DNA of 64,000 bases from Salvator merianae (Eukaryota; Chordata; Lepidosauria; Squamata; Teiidae), in the NCBI GenBank assembly GCA_003586115.2, contig QVOM02000074.1, forward strand, positions 2,770,446-2,834,445, written 5' to 3'. The notes below the pieces were generated by a model. That model ran no database searches. It saw only the letters and a program-made list of their open reading frames with translations, and was not told the DNA's origin. This document shows positions 32,555 to 44,139 of this stretch, one piece after another. Positions within the stretch are counted from its first letter, which is position 1; every line of letters begins with the position of its first letter. Position numbers and translations under genes: made by a program.

Positions 32555-33656
32555 TGTAACGCAGATACTTGTAGCCATGCCATACAGAAACTGGAGCGCA
32601 TAACTATGTACAGATTGGCATGGATCCTATGAAATATAACTATAAGGATTTCAAATACAGAGAATCTGACCAGAATCCCTGGACTCTGTAGAAACTGATT
32701 TTCTCTGCTTATTTCTTGAATAAGTTAACCTGGCGGCTCAGAGAAGCTCAGGAAATTATGCATTAATGGTTAACAGAAGATTGAGCAACTATTTGGCCAT
32801 CAAAACTACTCCATTGTTCAAACTTACACCTTGAGAACTTCTCTTTAAGAATGCAAATAGCAACATTTAAGTTCATCAACCAGTGTAGTCGTCTGTTTAT
32901 CTGTCTACGTGATAAGGCACACATCTTTGCTCAGCTCTAGGAAGTTCCCTCCTTTTTCTACTTGGGAAAAAGAATATAAAAAGTTCAGTTTTTTACTATT
33001 AGGAAGTTAGGAGAAGAAGCAGGAGTTAGCAGGAGCTGAGGAAGGAGGAGAACAAGAGACATTATGGAGCAGAGGAAGCAGAAAGCATCTCAGCACCATT
33101 TTTACCTTCGCTAAGAGCTGATTTTTACCTCCCTCCTGAAATGGGAGAGAACAGATTTTTCCAAGGAGCTGCCTGATTCACTGCTTGCGGTTTCTTTTAT
33201 TTTCCTTTTTGCCATAATGAAGTTTTCTCTGGAGAAGGCTACAGATGGGTAAGATTTATCTAAGAACTTCTCTAGTTTCCATTGCTAGCTTCTCCCAGAT
33301 TCCCTCTCTCTTTCTCCCCCCCCCCCCCGTAAACTCACTAACTAGGTTTCCTTACTTAATTTGGAGCCAAGCCTTTTTCTTTTTCTTTCCAAATGACAAA
33401 CCACCTATCCTACCTATGAAACTGGCTGATTCTAACAAATTACATTGTTAATTGCTATTTCTTTGGATTTCAATCTTTTTGCTGGGTCATAATAAAGATG
33501 CACCATTCTTTTCAAGAACTACCTCCCCTTTATTTACATTTTCTATGTCAATTAGCGTTATTAAAACCATAACCAAGATATCGATCCCTAAAAGGTCTGA
33601 TACCTGGGCAGAAGCTAATTTCCCCAAAATATCTTCCCAGAGCTCGGCCTTTAACA
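32555..33656 (+). repeat. ERV 3' LTR
   Basis: This 1102-bp LTR runs TGTAACG...TTTAACA. It contains AATAAA (33491-33496) and a C-run at 33318-33329. It is homologous to the 5' LTR but strongly diverged except for the last 103 bp. Confidence 0.85.
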
Positions 33657-33660
33657 GTGC

Positions 33661-33925
33661 GCACCTGGGATAGGGCCTTCTCAGTGATGGCTCACAGACT
33701 ATGGAATTGTCTCCCCCTGTCATGCACCTTCACTTTATATGTTTAGGAAAGCAGTGAAGATGCACCTCTTTGCCCTGGCCTTTGGCTAAATAAGAAAGTA
33801 GCTTTTCCTCCCATTTTGAGACACTGTTATTGTTTTACTATGTTCATTTTATATTGGTTTTTAATGTTGTAACAAGCCCTTCAGGTATAGGGAGGAATAA
33901 AAATGCAAATAATAAATAAACAAAA
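33661..33925 (+). mobile_element. L2-like LINE, right half (split by ERV)
   Basis: This continues the protein interrupted at 25488 (TWDRAFSVMAHRLWNCLPL and a final MHLFALAFG-type block), then a 3' UTR ending in AATAAAAATGCAAATAATAAATAA. Confidence 0.85.
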
Positions 33926-36480
33926 TAGTTTAAAATAAAATTTAATAAAAAAGAAGAGAATAGGAGAAAAACTTTCTCACCCATTTTTGTCTATGCATAA
34001 TTTAATTCAATTCTATCACATTTCCTCTTACCTGCCTCCATTCTAAACTAAAAAGTCCCAAAGTTCTTGATAACTTTAGTTGTCCTCTTTTGAAACTTGT
34101 GTTAATACCACTATTTCTTTTTGGACACGTGATGACTAAACCTTTACATATATACCAGCAGGGAACACTCTATAAAATACTATATGAGCATCGTAACTTT
34201 GGCAGTTCTATTTCTAACACCCTTTCTTATCATCTCTATCTCTAGCATGATATTGGCTTTTTTATGGCCAACAGGCACTGGGTCAACACTTTCATTGTCA
34301 CAACCTTCTCAGCTTAAGAACTTTTTGCTCTAATGTGCATCAGTCTACATTTTACTATATTTACTGCCATTCTTGATTCCTAGTCCCTCAATGTACAGAG
34401 ATTCTTCACAGCTCCTTTTGCATCATCTAATGGAGGGAATTGGTAGTTTCAACTAGAATTGCAGGTAACCATAGGTCACACCTGTGGCCTATGGCTTATT
34501 ACTAGGGTACAAAAGATCTCCTGACCTTTTGGCCATTCACCTTAGCATGTACAGAGATCCTCACTGTTACGTGCTATCTTGTAACTTGACTGTGAAGCTG
34601 ATTCCACACTTCGTTGTGACACTGTTATGATTCAGGGATCACAGCATCTTGAAACTTTTGGTTCAGATATGGTGCACACGTAAACACTATTAGGCTATAA
34701 TGAGTGGCAGTTATATAGTGAAGTAACATAACTTCCACTGATTATGGCCCAGCAAGACCATTCTTGTTCTCATGCTATCTCTAGCAAAAAAAGTATCAAG
34801 ATGTCACACTGGTGCCAGGACATGATGCAGACCCAGACTTTGTTCTTCTTTAACTCTAAGTTTTCAACATCATACCGTAATGAGTAACCAACTTCACTAC
34901 CTGCTTCGAAAAGGATTTTATCATTTGGCTTTGAACTCTTCCCTTTGGACTCTGGTTCCTGCTTGACCATTTTACTAGCTTCGCTGATGGCTTGTTTGTC
35001 AACTAGCTTTCTACACAGATTGATCTGAATCCTTCTCGTCACGTAGAAGTCGAACAGCTCCAGCTTCCTGACGTGTTTCTTCAAGCCTTTCCACCTTGAT
35101 GAGCTTTCTGGCCTTCCTAGGAATTATTGAGCGTGCCACCTATATCTTGGCTATAAAAACATGCATGTTTTTACAATTATGCACAATTTAATGTTTTACT
35201 GTTATGCCACTCAGCCTAAAGTCTCTGTCTCCATCATGTTCCACAATACACTTGACATTATGGCTTATTAGAGAAAACGCTCTGTGAAACTACAAGTCCT
35301 ACTGTTCTGATACTTTTATTAGTCCTTAAGGAGATTGGCATCTGGCTATGCTCACCTCTACACTTCTGCCTCTTACCCAAGTGCCACCTCTCAATTTCCA
35401 TCACCTTGGCAATCCCCTTCACAACCTAGCTGCCAACTTCTGGCAGGTCTCCTCACTATATTGAGTATCTTGATGTTGATAACAGTTGTGTCTTGCACCA
35501 CTTTGGCCCATTTGATGTTGCTATCAGTGGTGTTGAAAGAAACAGTAAAACAGAATTCAGGATTATGTATTAATGTATTAAAATAGCTTTCAGGAACTTC
35601 TCAGATCAATGTAAAGGTTGCTCTGCACCTTTAGCAGTATGGTAAAGGTCCATCTTTTAACCCTTTGATAGAGGTAGCTTGCCCTCCCCTTCCACACAAT
35701 GTTATCTATGGATTTAATGAATTTTAATTCTATTTTACTGTATATTTTATTGTGTATTTTGTTGAAACCTACCCCGAGACCTTAGAATATAAGGTGGGAT
35801 AGAAATGCAAATAAATTTATTAATTAATTTAATTAAATAAATTTAATTTAAAAAAACCACTAGTTTAAGTACAGTTAGGGACATCATTACAATGGAGCCA
35901 GAAGGGACACTTGTCACTGGGCCAACCTTACAGTGTAGCTCCTAATGATATTTTCTTCTCCTCCCTTGCCTGCTTCATGCAACAGCATTAAACTGATCAG
36001 GGAAGCAGCAGTCAGCCCCTTTTTTTTCTGTTTCTGCACATAAACACTTTTTGCTCATATTCCAGCTACAGGACATGCCAAGGGAAAAAACAAGGTGTCT
36101 GCCTAGGCAAGAAACTTAAACTACCCAGAGAAGAGGTGGCAGCCAACTCTTATCCAAGAAAAGGTTTCTGGCCAGACAGGCCACTTTCATTTTAGACTGG
36201 AAGGAGAAATCTCTTTTTTCTGCTTAGTTCTGCAGAAGCATTCAAATCAACTGACTCCATTAATTTGCAATGGTAAAATGGAGTTTCCTCTAAACAAGGA
36301 TGGTCTTCAGAGGGTTTTGGAGTGAGAAGCTTTCCCCCTCTAATCACACAGTGTGCCTACTTGCCAGACCACATGCTGTTTGCACACAGCTTGGCAGCAG
36401 GGTGAGAACAAAACACTCCCTAACATCTCTGCTAAGTCATCAACCAATGTTGGAGGACTGGCAGATGATGGCAGTTCATT
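33926..36480. other. Intron with small unplaced signals
   Basis: Most of this is unassigned. A 104-codon minus-strand frame (34770..35084) reads protein-like (KHVRKLELFDFYVTRRIQ at its start) with homology-like continuation upstream in another frame. It may be a processed pseudogene or retroelement remnant; no family is recognised. At 35690-35850 an AT-rich tail ending in GGTGGGATAGAAATGCAAATAAAT resembles the L2-like LINE 3' end. Confidence 0.4.
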
Positions 36481-37130
36481 ATTTATTTACTTATTACTCA
36501 TATTTTTATACCATCCTATACCTGACAATCTTGGGGTGATTTACTATTAAAAAATAACAGTTAAAATTAAACAGTTAAAACGTACAGCACCAGGGTATTA
36601 GAAAGGAGACTAATTACTAAATGCCTGGGTGAAGAGGTGGGTCAGCCTTTACTAGGTACTGAAACACTTTGTGAGCCTCTAGGGAAGGAGGTTCCACAAA
36701 TTGGAAGCCACTACCAAGTTCTTCCTCAAGCTGCCATCCCTCTTATAATTGAAGAGGGAGGAGGGAATGACAAGGAAGGCTCTCCTCTCTTGATCTTAAT
36801 TGATGGACAAGTCTAAATGGGAAGAGGCACTCCTTCAAATATTTAGTGTCAACATCATTTAGGCACTATCTATATCTTAGTGTCAATATCTTGAACTGGG
36901 CCCAGTAGCAAATAGGCAACCAGTGCAGATCTTTCAAGACTGGTATAATATGTGTCCATTCATAAATATCTATTAGCAGTCTAGCTGCTGAATTTTGTAC
37001 CAGTTGTAGCTTCTGAACTATTTTCAAGGGTAGCCCCATGAGCCCCATGTAGAGTGCACTAAAGTAATCCAGCCTGAGTATGGATTACAGTGGTCAAATA
37101 ATCTGTTCAAGGATGCCAGATAGCTGGGTA
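36481..37130 (-). mobile_element. L2-like LINE 3' fragment (minus strand)
   Basis: The minus strand encodes MGLPLKIVQKLQLVQNSAARLL and PVLKDLHWLPICY (36866..37048), the same C-terminal block as at 19.6-19.8 and 25.2 kb. The lower-coordinate part is the 3' side with decayed sequence (FHKLWNLLP-like stretch near 36680-36710). Stops are present. Confidence 0.75.
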
Positions 37131-37139
37131 TTGTATTAC

Positions 37140-37767
37140 TGTTGTGTTAAGAAATAAGAAAGTGCCAGGCTGTGCTGTAGGGATAAAAGGGAGTTGAGGA
37201 TAATTAGAGAGGTTTCGAGAACCAAACTGCTTTTGCAATTAATGATTTTTTCCCATGTTTGTCTGAATAAAGGATATACTCTTGCACTGGAGGAGTCTCT
37301 TATATCTGCCTGTGTTTCTGGCAGTCTCACAGGCTGCAAAAGCCATCATTTCCAGCTCTGAGACCAATATATCTTTAGATCACACCAGAGAAGGAACTGC
37401 CGCAGTGGAGGAAGGAGACGATGAGACTCAGGGGTGTGAAGCAGACAGGTCCTGGGATGGGTTTGATGCTATGGCTTCCATTACTGTGAAGATGAGTAGG
37501 TCCTGGATAACAGAACACACAGCAGACAGGTGCAAGGACCCTCATTCATCTACGTGGGGAGTTCAGCTAGGTGGAAGCTCTGGTCCACAAACAGATGATA
37601 AGACGACTGCGGAACTCACATCTCAAGGTGCATACAAGGTACTCCAGGAGGGGTCGAGAGAAGTAAATGATGCAATTGTGTTTCTAAGCCAAATAGAAAG
37701 GGAAGCTACAGGGACCCAGAGGATGGCAATGGCAGGTCAGCAGATAATGCTGCCACGGAGCAGTTGA
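37140..37767 (+). mobile_element. Probable LTR retrotransposon 5' end fragment
   Basis: A putative LTR (about 37140-37332) has a TATA-like GGGATAAAAGGG, AATAAAGG (37267) and a TCACA end like the Gypsy LTRs at 5.2/8.2 kb. After it comes an open frame (37282..37767, 161 codons) that overlaps the LTR end and is acidic and Thr/Ser-rich without a recognised domain; it may be a Gag start. No second LTR copy is seen in the window. Alternative: unrelated intron sequence. Confidence 0.4.
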
Positions 37768-37860
37768 GCATGCTTCCTCCACCTAATGGAACAGGGCTGC
37801 CAGCTTCCCTGGGTCATCAACCCCTCCCTGACTGAAGCCTCAAGGCAATATTCAGCCAGA

Positions 37861-38990
37861 CCCCGACCTGGAAGGACTTTCCTACGCCCCCCCCCCGGCC
37901 CCTGCCATCTGCCTCCCCACCGTCCCCTTCCTTGCCAAACAGGACCCTTCCTGGCTGGCGAGGGAGTGCTGCGGCTTCTTTTTTTTATTTTTTATTAAAC
38001 ACTTTTTTAAATTAAAAGAAAAAAGCCTTCTAATCTCCTTGTTAGATCCTAAACAAGGGATCAAAGCAAGGTGTGGAGAGAAACTGCTTTGGGAGGGTGG
38101 CTGGTTGTTTGGGTTTTGGTTTTTTTGCTTTTTCACACTTTAAAAATAATAAGAATAAAATTTCTCTCACCCCCCAAAAAGGTTGTCCCTCAGCTCTCTC
38201 ACTCTTTAATGATCCTCTCAACTCCCCCCCCCCTTTCATCCTCGGCTGCTGCAGCCTTCAAATTTTCTTTTCCTTTTACAAATTTGCGCTACTTCAGAGC
38301 TCCGCAGAACAATAGCAGCATCTCCCCTCTTTTCTACATATGCAGATTCCAAGCACAGAGAAGGTGCTTAGTTTTAATTATTTAATCTCTATTCTAAGAG
38401 GGGAGATGCTGCTTTTGTTCTGGGAGCTCTGAAGTAGCGCAAATCTGTAAAAGGAAAAGAAAAATTTGCAGGCTTGTCCCTGTGCGTGCGTGTGTGTCTG
38501 CATGGCTAGAAAGAAAGGAAACTGCTGCTGCTACTTTAGCGTGTCTGAAAGGTCTACAGAAGTCTAGGCAGCCTCACTTTGAGGGCAGGAAAGAGAAAAG
38601 TTCCCATCCAACTTGTCCCTGCGTGCGTGCGTGCGTGTGTGTCTGCATGGCTAGAAAGGAGGAAGAAAGGAAGGGGACGGTGGGGAGGCGGACAACAGGG
38701 GCCGGGGGGGGGTGTAGGAAAGTCCTTCCAGGTCGGGTACCATTTCAAGTGCCCTTTGGCCAGGTATGGACAGCATACCTGAAATGGCTACCTGGATTTC
38801 CCTCGATTTTGGCGGAGAAAACCCCACCATCCGTTCCGTGGATGAGATTCTGCATTTACACAGTTGCGCAAAAGAGGGCATTTAATAAAAAAAAAGAAGC
38901 CGCCGCACTTTCTCGCCAGTCAGGCAGAGTCCGGCTGACCAGGACCTACTTGGCAAGGAAGGGTCGGCGGGGAGGTGGACAGCAGGGGAT
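37861..38990. repeat. Large GC-rich inverted repeat (foldback-like)
   Basis: An inner pair of arms, 38253-38330 and 38397-38474, is about 78 bp each with a 66-bp spacer and shares the words CATCTCCCCTCT, TTTGCGCTACTTCAGAGCTCC and AGCAGCATC in inverse order. Outer arms also pair: 37861-38010 with 38875-38990 (AGAAGCCGC, GGCAAGGAAGGG), and part of the same arm (37861-37933) with 38669-38737 (GGAAAGTCCTTCCAGGTCGGG). The right side holds an extra direct duplication (TTGTCCCTG...CTGCATGGCTAGAAA at 38474 and 38613). The 190-codon frame at 38482..39054 lies across the arms and is most likely chance. Confidence 0.8.
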
Positions 38991-39059
38991 AAGTAGCTCT
39001 CTGCCCCCACCCCCTGCATTCAAAAACTTGATTGACAAGCAATTATCCTATTAGAGTGA

Positions 39060-40239
39060 AGGGAGGGGCGCAACGGTGGAAAGGGGTGGTGATGCAAAAG
39101 GTACCGTTTCAGGCAACTAAGAACGGGAAAAAGAAGGTGTGAACAGTGAAGATTAAATGGAGAACGGATTTTCAGGTGCTGGATGTGAGTGGGGCTGGGA
39201 CGGTTTGAATTCGAACTGCGTATAACACCGACTACTTTCTTGAAGTGGGACCGCGGCCTCAGACTGCATTGTCATAAAAATGCACCAAGGAACTTTGCCA
39301 AGTACAAAACTGAAGTGACGAAGACAAAGACTGATTCTACATTGAGCTCCAAGGTACGACAAATAAAATCCCCAACACTGAGTGATCTCAAGTGCAAATT
39401 GATAAACTGCATGTTGGATGGGAAGTAGTAATATGCAGCTGTGTTTTGCTGCATATAGTTCTATACAATACCTTGTTCTGAAATAGCCCAGTTCATCAAC
39501 TGTGCTCTAAATGCAGTGAGTATGATCAACTATTTCAAGACACACTAACATTTCTGATCATCTGTGATGTTCAAGTGTTACGAGGTGCAGAAATAGGGTC
39601 TGATCACTATCTTTAAAGATGCAATATTTATTTATTTATTTATTGGATTTGTATGCCGCCCCTCTCCAAAGACTTTAGTTAACATTGAAGGCTGTCCCAG
39701 CCATCTACCACCGCTTTGAGTACTGCATAGATTCCAAATAGACCTCTGCAATCACTTTGAGGTCCTTTAGCCTTCTGAAGATACTGAGGAGACTGGGAAA
39801 GGAAGTAAAGAAGGATTGGCTGAGACCAAAAATAGCAGTATGCCGTAGGGGAGAGGGGAAGAAAATGACAGCACTGGATTTTGTGCAACACTATAGAGCT
39901 TTTGCAGAGCAGATGAATGTAGCTAAATTTATAAACCCAACCAAAGTAAGAAATTAACAAAAACAACCTGAAAGAAAAAGTGACAGGGAAAAATTCTGGA
40001 ACTAAGCTGTGGCCAGATAAGGTGATTAAAGAGTATTTTTTTCAACACTAAAATCACTCATAGACAGGCATAGACAGCTGTATGTGAACGTCTGACATGC
40101 ATCAGGAAGACCAGCCAAAACCATTGCTGAAGCACTGCAGTGTAAGAAGTAGCATTCGAAACCACTTCTGAACTGTGACTTGCACTCAGCCATGATCTGG
40201 AGCTCCAGGGATAATTTGCATATTCCCAGTGCATTCTGG
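39060..40239. other. Intron; short (TTTA)n tract
   Basis: No gene is seen. A (TTTA)n run at about 39629-39645 leads into GGATTTGTATGCCGCCC, a block that resembles reptile repeat tails. The word GGTACCGTTTCAGG at about 39100 echoes GGTACCATTTCAAG at 38736 and, inverted, 38779-38796, so the edge of the inverted-repeat unit may extend to here. Confidence 0.4.
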
Positions 40240-40735
40240 GAAGATGCAGAAAGTCACTGTGAGCAAGAAGGTAGCTGGGTGTAAGTTGATTGGGGGAAAC
40301 TGGTGAACTACATCTCATTAAGTTTGTAAATTAAATTTATAGTTTATAGTTTAAAGAACATTGGAAGTGCTTTGTACTGTTTAATATTTCACAAGAGGAC
40401 ATCAACCGGCTCTATGCAACATGGAGAAAGAGGGGAGCTCTGTAGTCAGCTCAAATGAATGTAGTATGTTCATACTCCTACCAGAAAAGAGCTCTAACTA
40501 CATCTGCCACAAATGCAAGCTTATGTCTCTACTGGAAGAGAAAGTGTGAGATCTTGAGAAGAGAGTGACTACTTTGAAGTTCATTAGGGAAGATGAGAAC
40601 CTCCTGGATAGAATGGAAGAAGCTCTTCAAAGTGATCAAAGAGAAGAAATTCTCAGAGAACCTACAGAAGCTGAGGAATTGAAGCATGTGACCCAAAGAA
40701 GCACCTAGGTAGCAGTTGTAGTGTTATACAAAATA
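40240..40735 (+). mobile_element. CR1-like LINE 5' UTR / ORF1 start
   Basis: A decayed frame encodes YICHKCKLMSLLEEKV followed by DLEKRVTTLKFIREDENLLDR, the N-terminal Cys-Cys plus coiled-coil start of CR1-type ORF1 proteins. A stop separates the blocks. This is the opposite end of the element from the other CR1 pieces here, which are mostly 3' fragments. It is not linked to the CR1 at 41.06 kb, which is on the other strand. Confidence 0.65.
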
Positions 40736-41063
40736 AAGCATTTGATATTGTGCTTATTAACATTACAGTAAGCAATTGTTAGCCGTTAGCATGGTTAGTG
40801 AAAATCTCTGAGAGATTTTGAGTAAAGCGAACACAAATAAATTAAATAAATGATATCACTGATCCTGCTGAGTTACAATGTAAGCCACCCAGACATACTT
40901 GTTATTGTGTAGCTACAAATAAATGTTATAATATAATATAATCACTCCTATAAGAGGAGAACCACCACAGCACATTCCAGCTAATCTTAACTTATATAAG
41001 GGCCTCAGAATGAAACCATGCTTCTTTTCTTGCTCTACTGTATCTTTAGCATATAAGGTAGAA
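40736..41063. other. Intron sequence, AT-rich
   Basis: Short AATAAAT/ATAAT runs near 40840-40940 and nothing else recognisable. Confidence 0.4.
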
Positions 41064-42522
41064 TCATAGAATCATAGAGTTGGAAGGGCCCTCCAGGGTC
41101 ATCGAGCCCAACCGCTGCTCAATGCAGGATACACTAAAGCATCCCAGACAGATATCCGTCCAGCCTTTCCTTGAAGACCTCCAGCGAAGGAGAGCCCACC
41201 ACCTCCTGTGGTAAGGTGTTCCAATGACTGATTGCCCTTACAGTCAGAAAGTTTTTCCTAATCTAGCCTGTATCTACTCCCTTGAAGTTTCATCCCATTG
41301 TTTCTAGTCCTTCCTTCTTGCGCAACTGAGAATAGGGCCAATCCTTCTGCACTGTGACAGCCCTTCAGATACTTGAAAAGAGCTATCATGTCTCCTCTCA
41401 GTCTTCTCTTCTGCAGGCTAAACATTCCTAGGTCCTTTAACCGTTCTTCGTAGGACATGGTTTGCAGACCGCTCACCATTTTGGTCACCCTTCTCTGAAC
41501 TTGTTCCAGTTTGTCAATGTCTTTTTTAAATCGGGGTGCCCAGAACTGGACACAATACTCCAGATGAGGTCTGACCAAGGAAGAGTAAAGAGGGATAATT
41601 ACTTTTCGTGATCTAGACTCTATGCTCCGCCTGATACACCCCAGGATGGTGTTTGCCTTTTTTGCAGCTGCATCACACTGTTGACTCATGTTTAATCTGT
41701 GATCTACTAGTACACCCAGATCCTTTTCACATGTGCTGCTCTCAGCGAGATTCCTCCCATTCTGTATTGGATATTGTCATTTTTTCTTACCTAGATGTAA
41801 AACTTCGCATTTCTCCCTGTTAAATGTCATTCTGTTAGTTTCAGTCCACTGTTCAAGCTTGTCCAAATCATTTTGAATCTTCTACTTCTCCTCCCTAGTG
41901 TTAGCAACCCCTCCTAGCTTTGTGTCATCTGCAAATTTGATCAGCGTCCCCTCGACTCCTTCATCCAGATCGTTTATAAAAATGTTGAACAGCAATGGGC
42001 CCAAGACAAAGCCTTGCGGTACCCCACTCGAGACAGTCTTCCAATCGGATGTGAAGCCATTTATGACCACTCTTTGAGTACGATCACTAAGCCAGATATG
42101 AATCCACTTGACAGTTGTCCTGTCAATCCCATATTTGATCATTTTTTCAATAAGTATAGTATGAGACACCTTGTCAAATGCTTTGTTAAAGTCAAGATAT
42201 ACTATGTCCACAGCCTTTCCTTGATCGATCCATCCAGTAATTTTGTCCTAAAAGGAAATGAGATTAGTCTGGCATGACTTGCTCGTTACAAATCCATGTT
42301 GGCTCTGGTTAATTACTGCATTCCAATCCAAGTGCTCCTATATATGCTGTTTAATGATTTGCTCAAGGATCTTGCCTGGTATTGAAGTAGGCTCACAGGC
42401 CAGTAGTTACCTGGGTCAGCCTTCTTTCCTTCTTTAAAGATAGGGACAACATTCGTCCTTCTCCAATCTTCTGGGACTTCTCCTGAACTCACAAGTGCTA
42501 AGCACCAGTTTGAATGGATCTA
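41064..42522 (-). mobile_element. CR1 LINE, 3' 1.46 kb with RT (minus strand)
   Basis: Read on the minus strand: SGEVPEDWR...NVVPIFK (42440-42510), [13 protein letters not shown] (first catalytic region), [20 protein letters not shown] (catalytic pair intact), then [16 protein letters not shown] and [13 protein letters not shown], and a 3' end in the CR1 repeat (ATTCTATGATTCTA at 41064-41079). Two frames of 109 and 143 codons are intact, with stops and shifts elsewhere. It is 5'-truncated at a hairpin. Confidence 0.9.
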
Positions 42523-42568
42523 AACATGTCAGTCTAGATCCATTCTGACTGATGCTTAGCACTTGTGA
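42489..42568. repeat. 34-bp inverted repeat at CR1 break
   Basis: Arms 42489-42522 and 42535-42568 are reverse complements with 3 mismatches and a 12-bp loop. The left arm belongs to the CR1 coding sequence; the right arm starts where CR1 homology ends. Confidence 0.9.
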
Positions 42569-42769
42569 AAACAGTTGTACCATCACAAAGCATTTAGACT
42601 TGATGAGCTATTATCTGCTCTAGCATTTTCTCCAGGTAGAGAATTTTCTGCAGGATGGTTTCTGGAGAGAAGTATGTATCTCAATACAATCTGGCACTAC
42701 TTCTTCCCTCAGTGAGACACAAAAAACACTTCAACAGACCCAAATGCCTATTTTTTTCTCAACAAGTTG

Positions 42770-43310
42770 TCTTAAACCATAAGGGGCCAGAATTTATAGG
42801 ATGTGTGGTCAGTCACACAGGTTCACAGCTTTCTCCTATTGGGCAGTTGCACTGATTGATTTCTGGCTGGGCTGCCCAGCATTGTCCCTACCTGAGCTGA
42901 CAGAGATTGACTTGGAAGTGATTTGGGGGTCACCTAGACCTTTAAACTTAACTGATTTTAACATTCTTGCTGAGATTTTCATTACTGGTTTAGCCCAGTG
43001 GTTCGTGGTAGTCCTGAATACCATGGTGCTGTCTCAGACATGACCGGTCCATCACATGTGGCAAATCATACTATGGTTTTAGTTTTTTCCATTAGACAGG
43101 AGAAGGGGTCTGTTGAAATGCAGGCTCATAGTGACTCCTCCCCTTTGCAGAGGTGGTTAGCCTATTTAAACAGATTGCCTGAGGTACTAATGGATCCAGG
43201 AGGATTTCCTACTGATATTTGGAAGATGGTCCTGCCACAGTCCTAGTTGAAAGAAAACATCAAAGGTTACAGATACACTCCTCTTGCTCTTTGCAGTTAC
43301 TATTCAGCAA
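42770..43310 (+). mobile_element. L2-like LINE endonuclease-domain fragment
   Basis: Two overlapping frames (42801..43043, 42998..43246) encode LPELTEIDLEVIWGSPRPL, LTDFNILAE (the apurinic-type endonuclease DFN motif), NTMVLSQT and GPSHVANHTMVLVF (degraded T-H-x-x-G-H-T-L-D motif). This is the N-terminal domain of ORF2 of an L2-like LINE. The RT is not attached. Sequence to 43400 may continue it. Confidence 0.7.
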
Positions 43311-44139
43311 TGAAACTGAGGACAATGGAACAAGATGGTAGCAGTTTACATGGAGGAAATTTCCTAATAAAGCAACTGGACACAGGAATTATCATACCCG
43401 CTCAGCGATGATAAAGGTGGCAGCCTCAATAGCATTGTCATCAATATAATCAGCTGAGCTTTTTTAAGTAGAACAGTGTCATTTGAGCTCTAAAGATAAA
43501 GCTGAGCCCTTAAAGCATGCTGTATTCAATTTGCAAGCAATTTGAGGATAAAATCACTTGCATCCACTAGCAGCTTGTCTCTGTAATTAGTACAACATCT
43601 GCGCATGTGCACAGAATATTACTAACTTATCAAGTTTAAGTGGATGATTTTTAGCTCCTGGAACTCAAGTATATGGACATGGTTCTAATTTGGATTCTTG
43701 CAATCAGGGTGTGCCAAGATAAATGCTATTTCTAAAAATCACCATGATGTTGAGCTGAATACCCATGTGGGATATTTAAAAAAGTATCAACAAACTATAT
43801 GAATCACATGTTTAGTACATTTTACATTTCACTTTTAATATCCTGACAACAATTCTGAAAATACTTATCTCTTTGTGTTAGTTAATTTGGAAAATTCCCA
43901 GAAAGAAAAATAAAATGTTCAGTTGGAATACTAGGACAGGATAAATGAAATAGTCATATCATAACATGCACAATACAACTAGGACTAAGCAAAGGCACTT
44001 CTAACATAGAGTAAATTGGAGAAGTTAAGCAAGTGCATAAAACTCTTTCACTGAATTCTATGGGAATTAAAGCACTTGCTACAAACCACAACTTTCTAAA
44101 CACTTTAAATAGCTGCTATTAAATAAAAAATAAATCAGC
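43311..44139. other. Intron, no element recognised
   Basis: AT-rich sequence without coding or repeat signal I can name. Confidence 0.4.

Larger units (their letters stand above)
25493..33656 (+). mobile_element. Endogenous retrovirus, gag plus unknown ORF, no pol/env
   Basis: This 8.16-kb provirus begins TGTTACG and ends TTTAACA. A 4-bp target duplication GTGC lies at 25489-25492 and 33657-33660, and removing the provirus rejoins an L2-like LINE exactly. Parts in order are the 5' LTR (25493-26788), a leader, a gag-like frame (27019-29022), an in-frame TGA, a 584-codon unknown frame, a 1.7-kb non-coding region with tandem repeats, a G-rich tract (AACGGGGGGAAT) and the 3' LTR (32555-33656). 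No protease, RT, RNase H, integrase or envelope motif is found. It lies antisense to the host gene. A 4-bp duplication fits gamma- or spuma-type integrases; I cannot place it further. Confidence 0.85.

Noticed and set aside
38482..39054. 190-codon plus-strand ORF
   Set aside because: It runs through GC-rich inverted and direct repeats, is rich in Arg, Gly and Cys runs produced by (GC/GT)n tracts, and neighbouring frames are open too.
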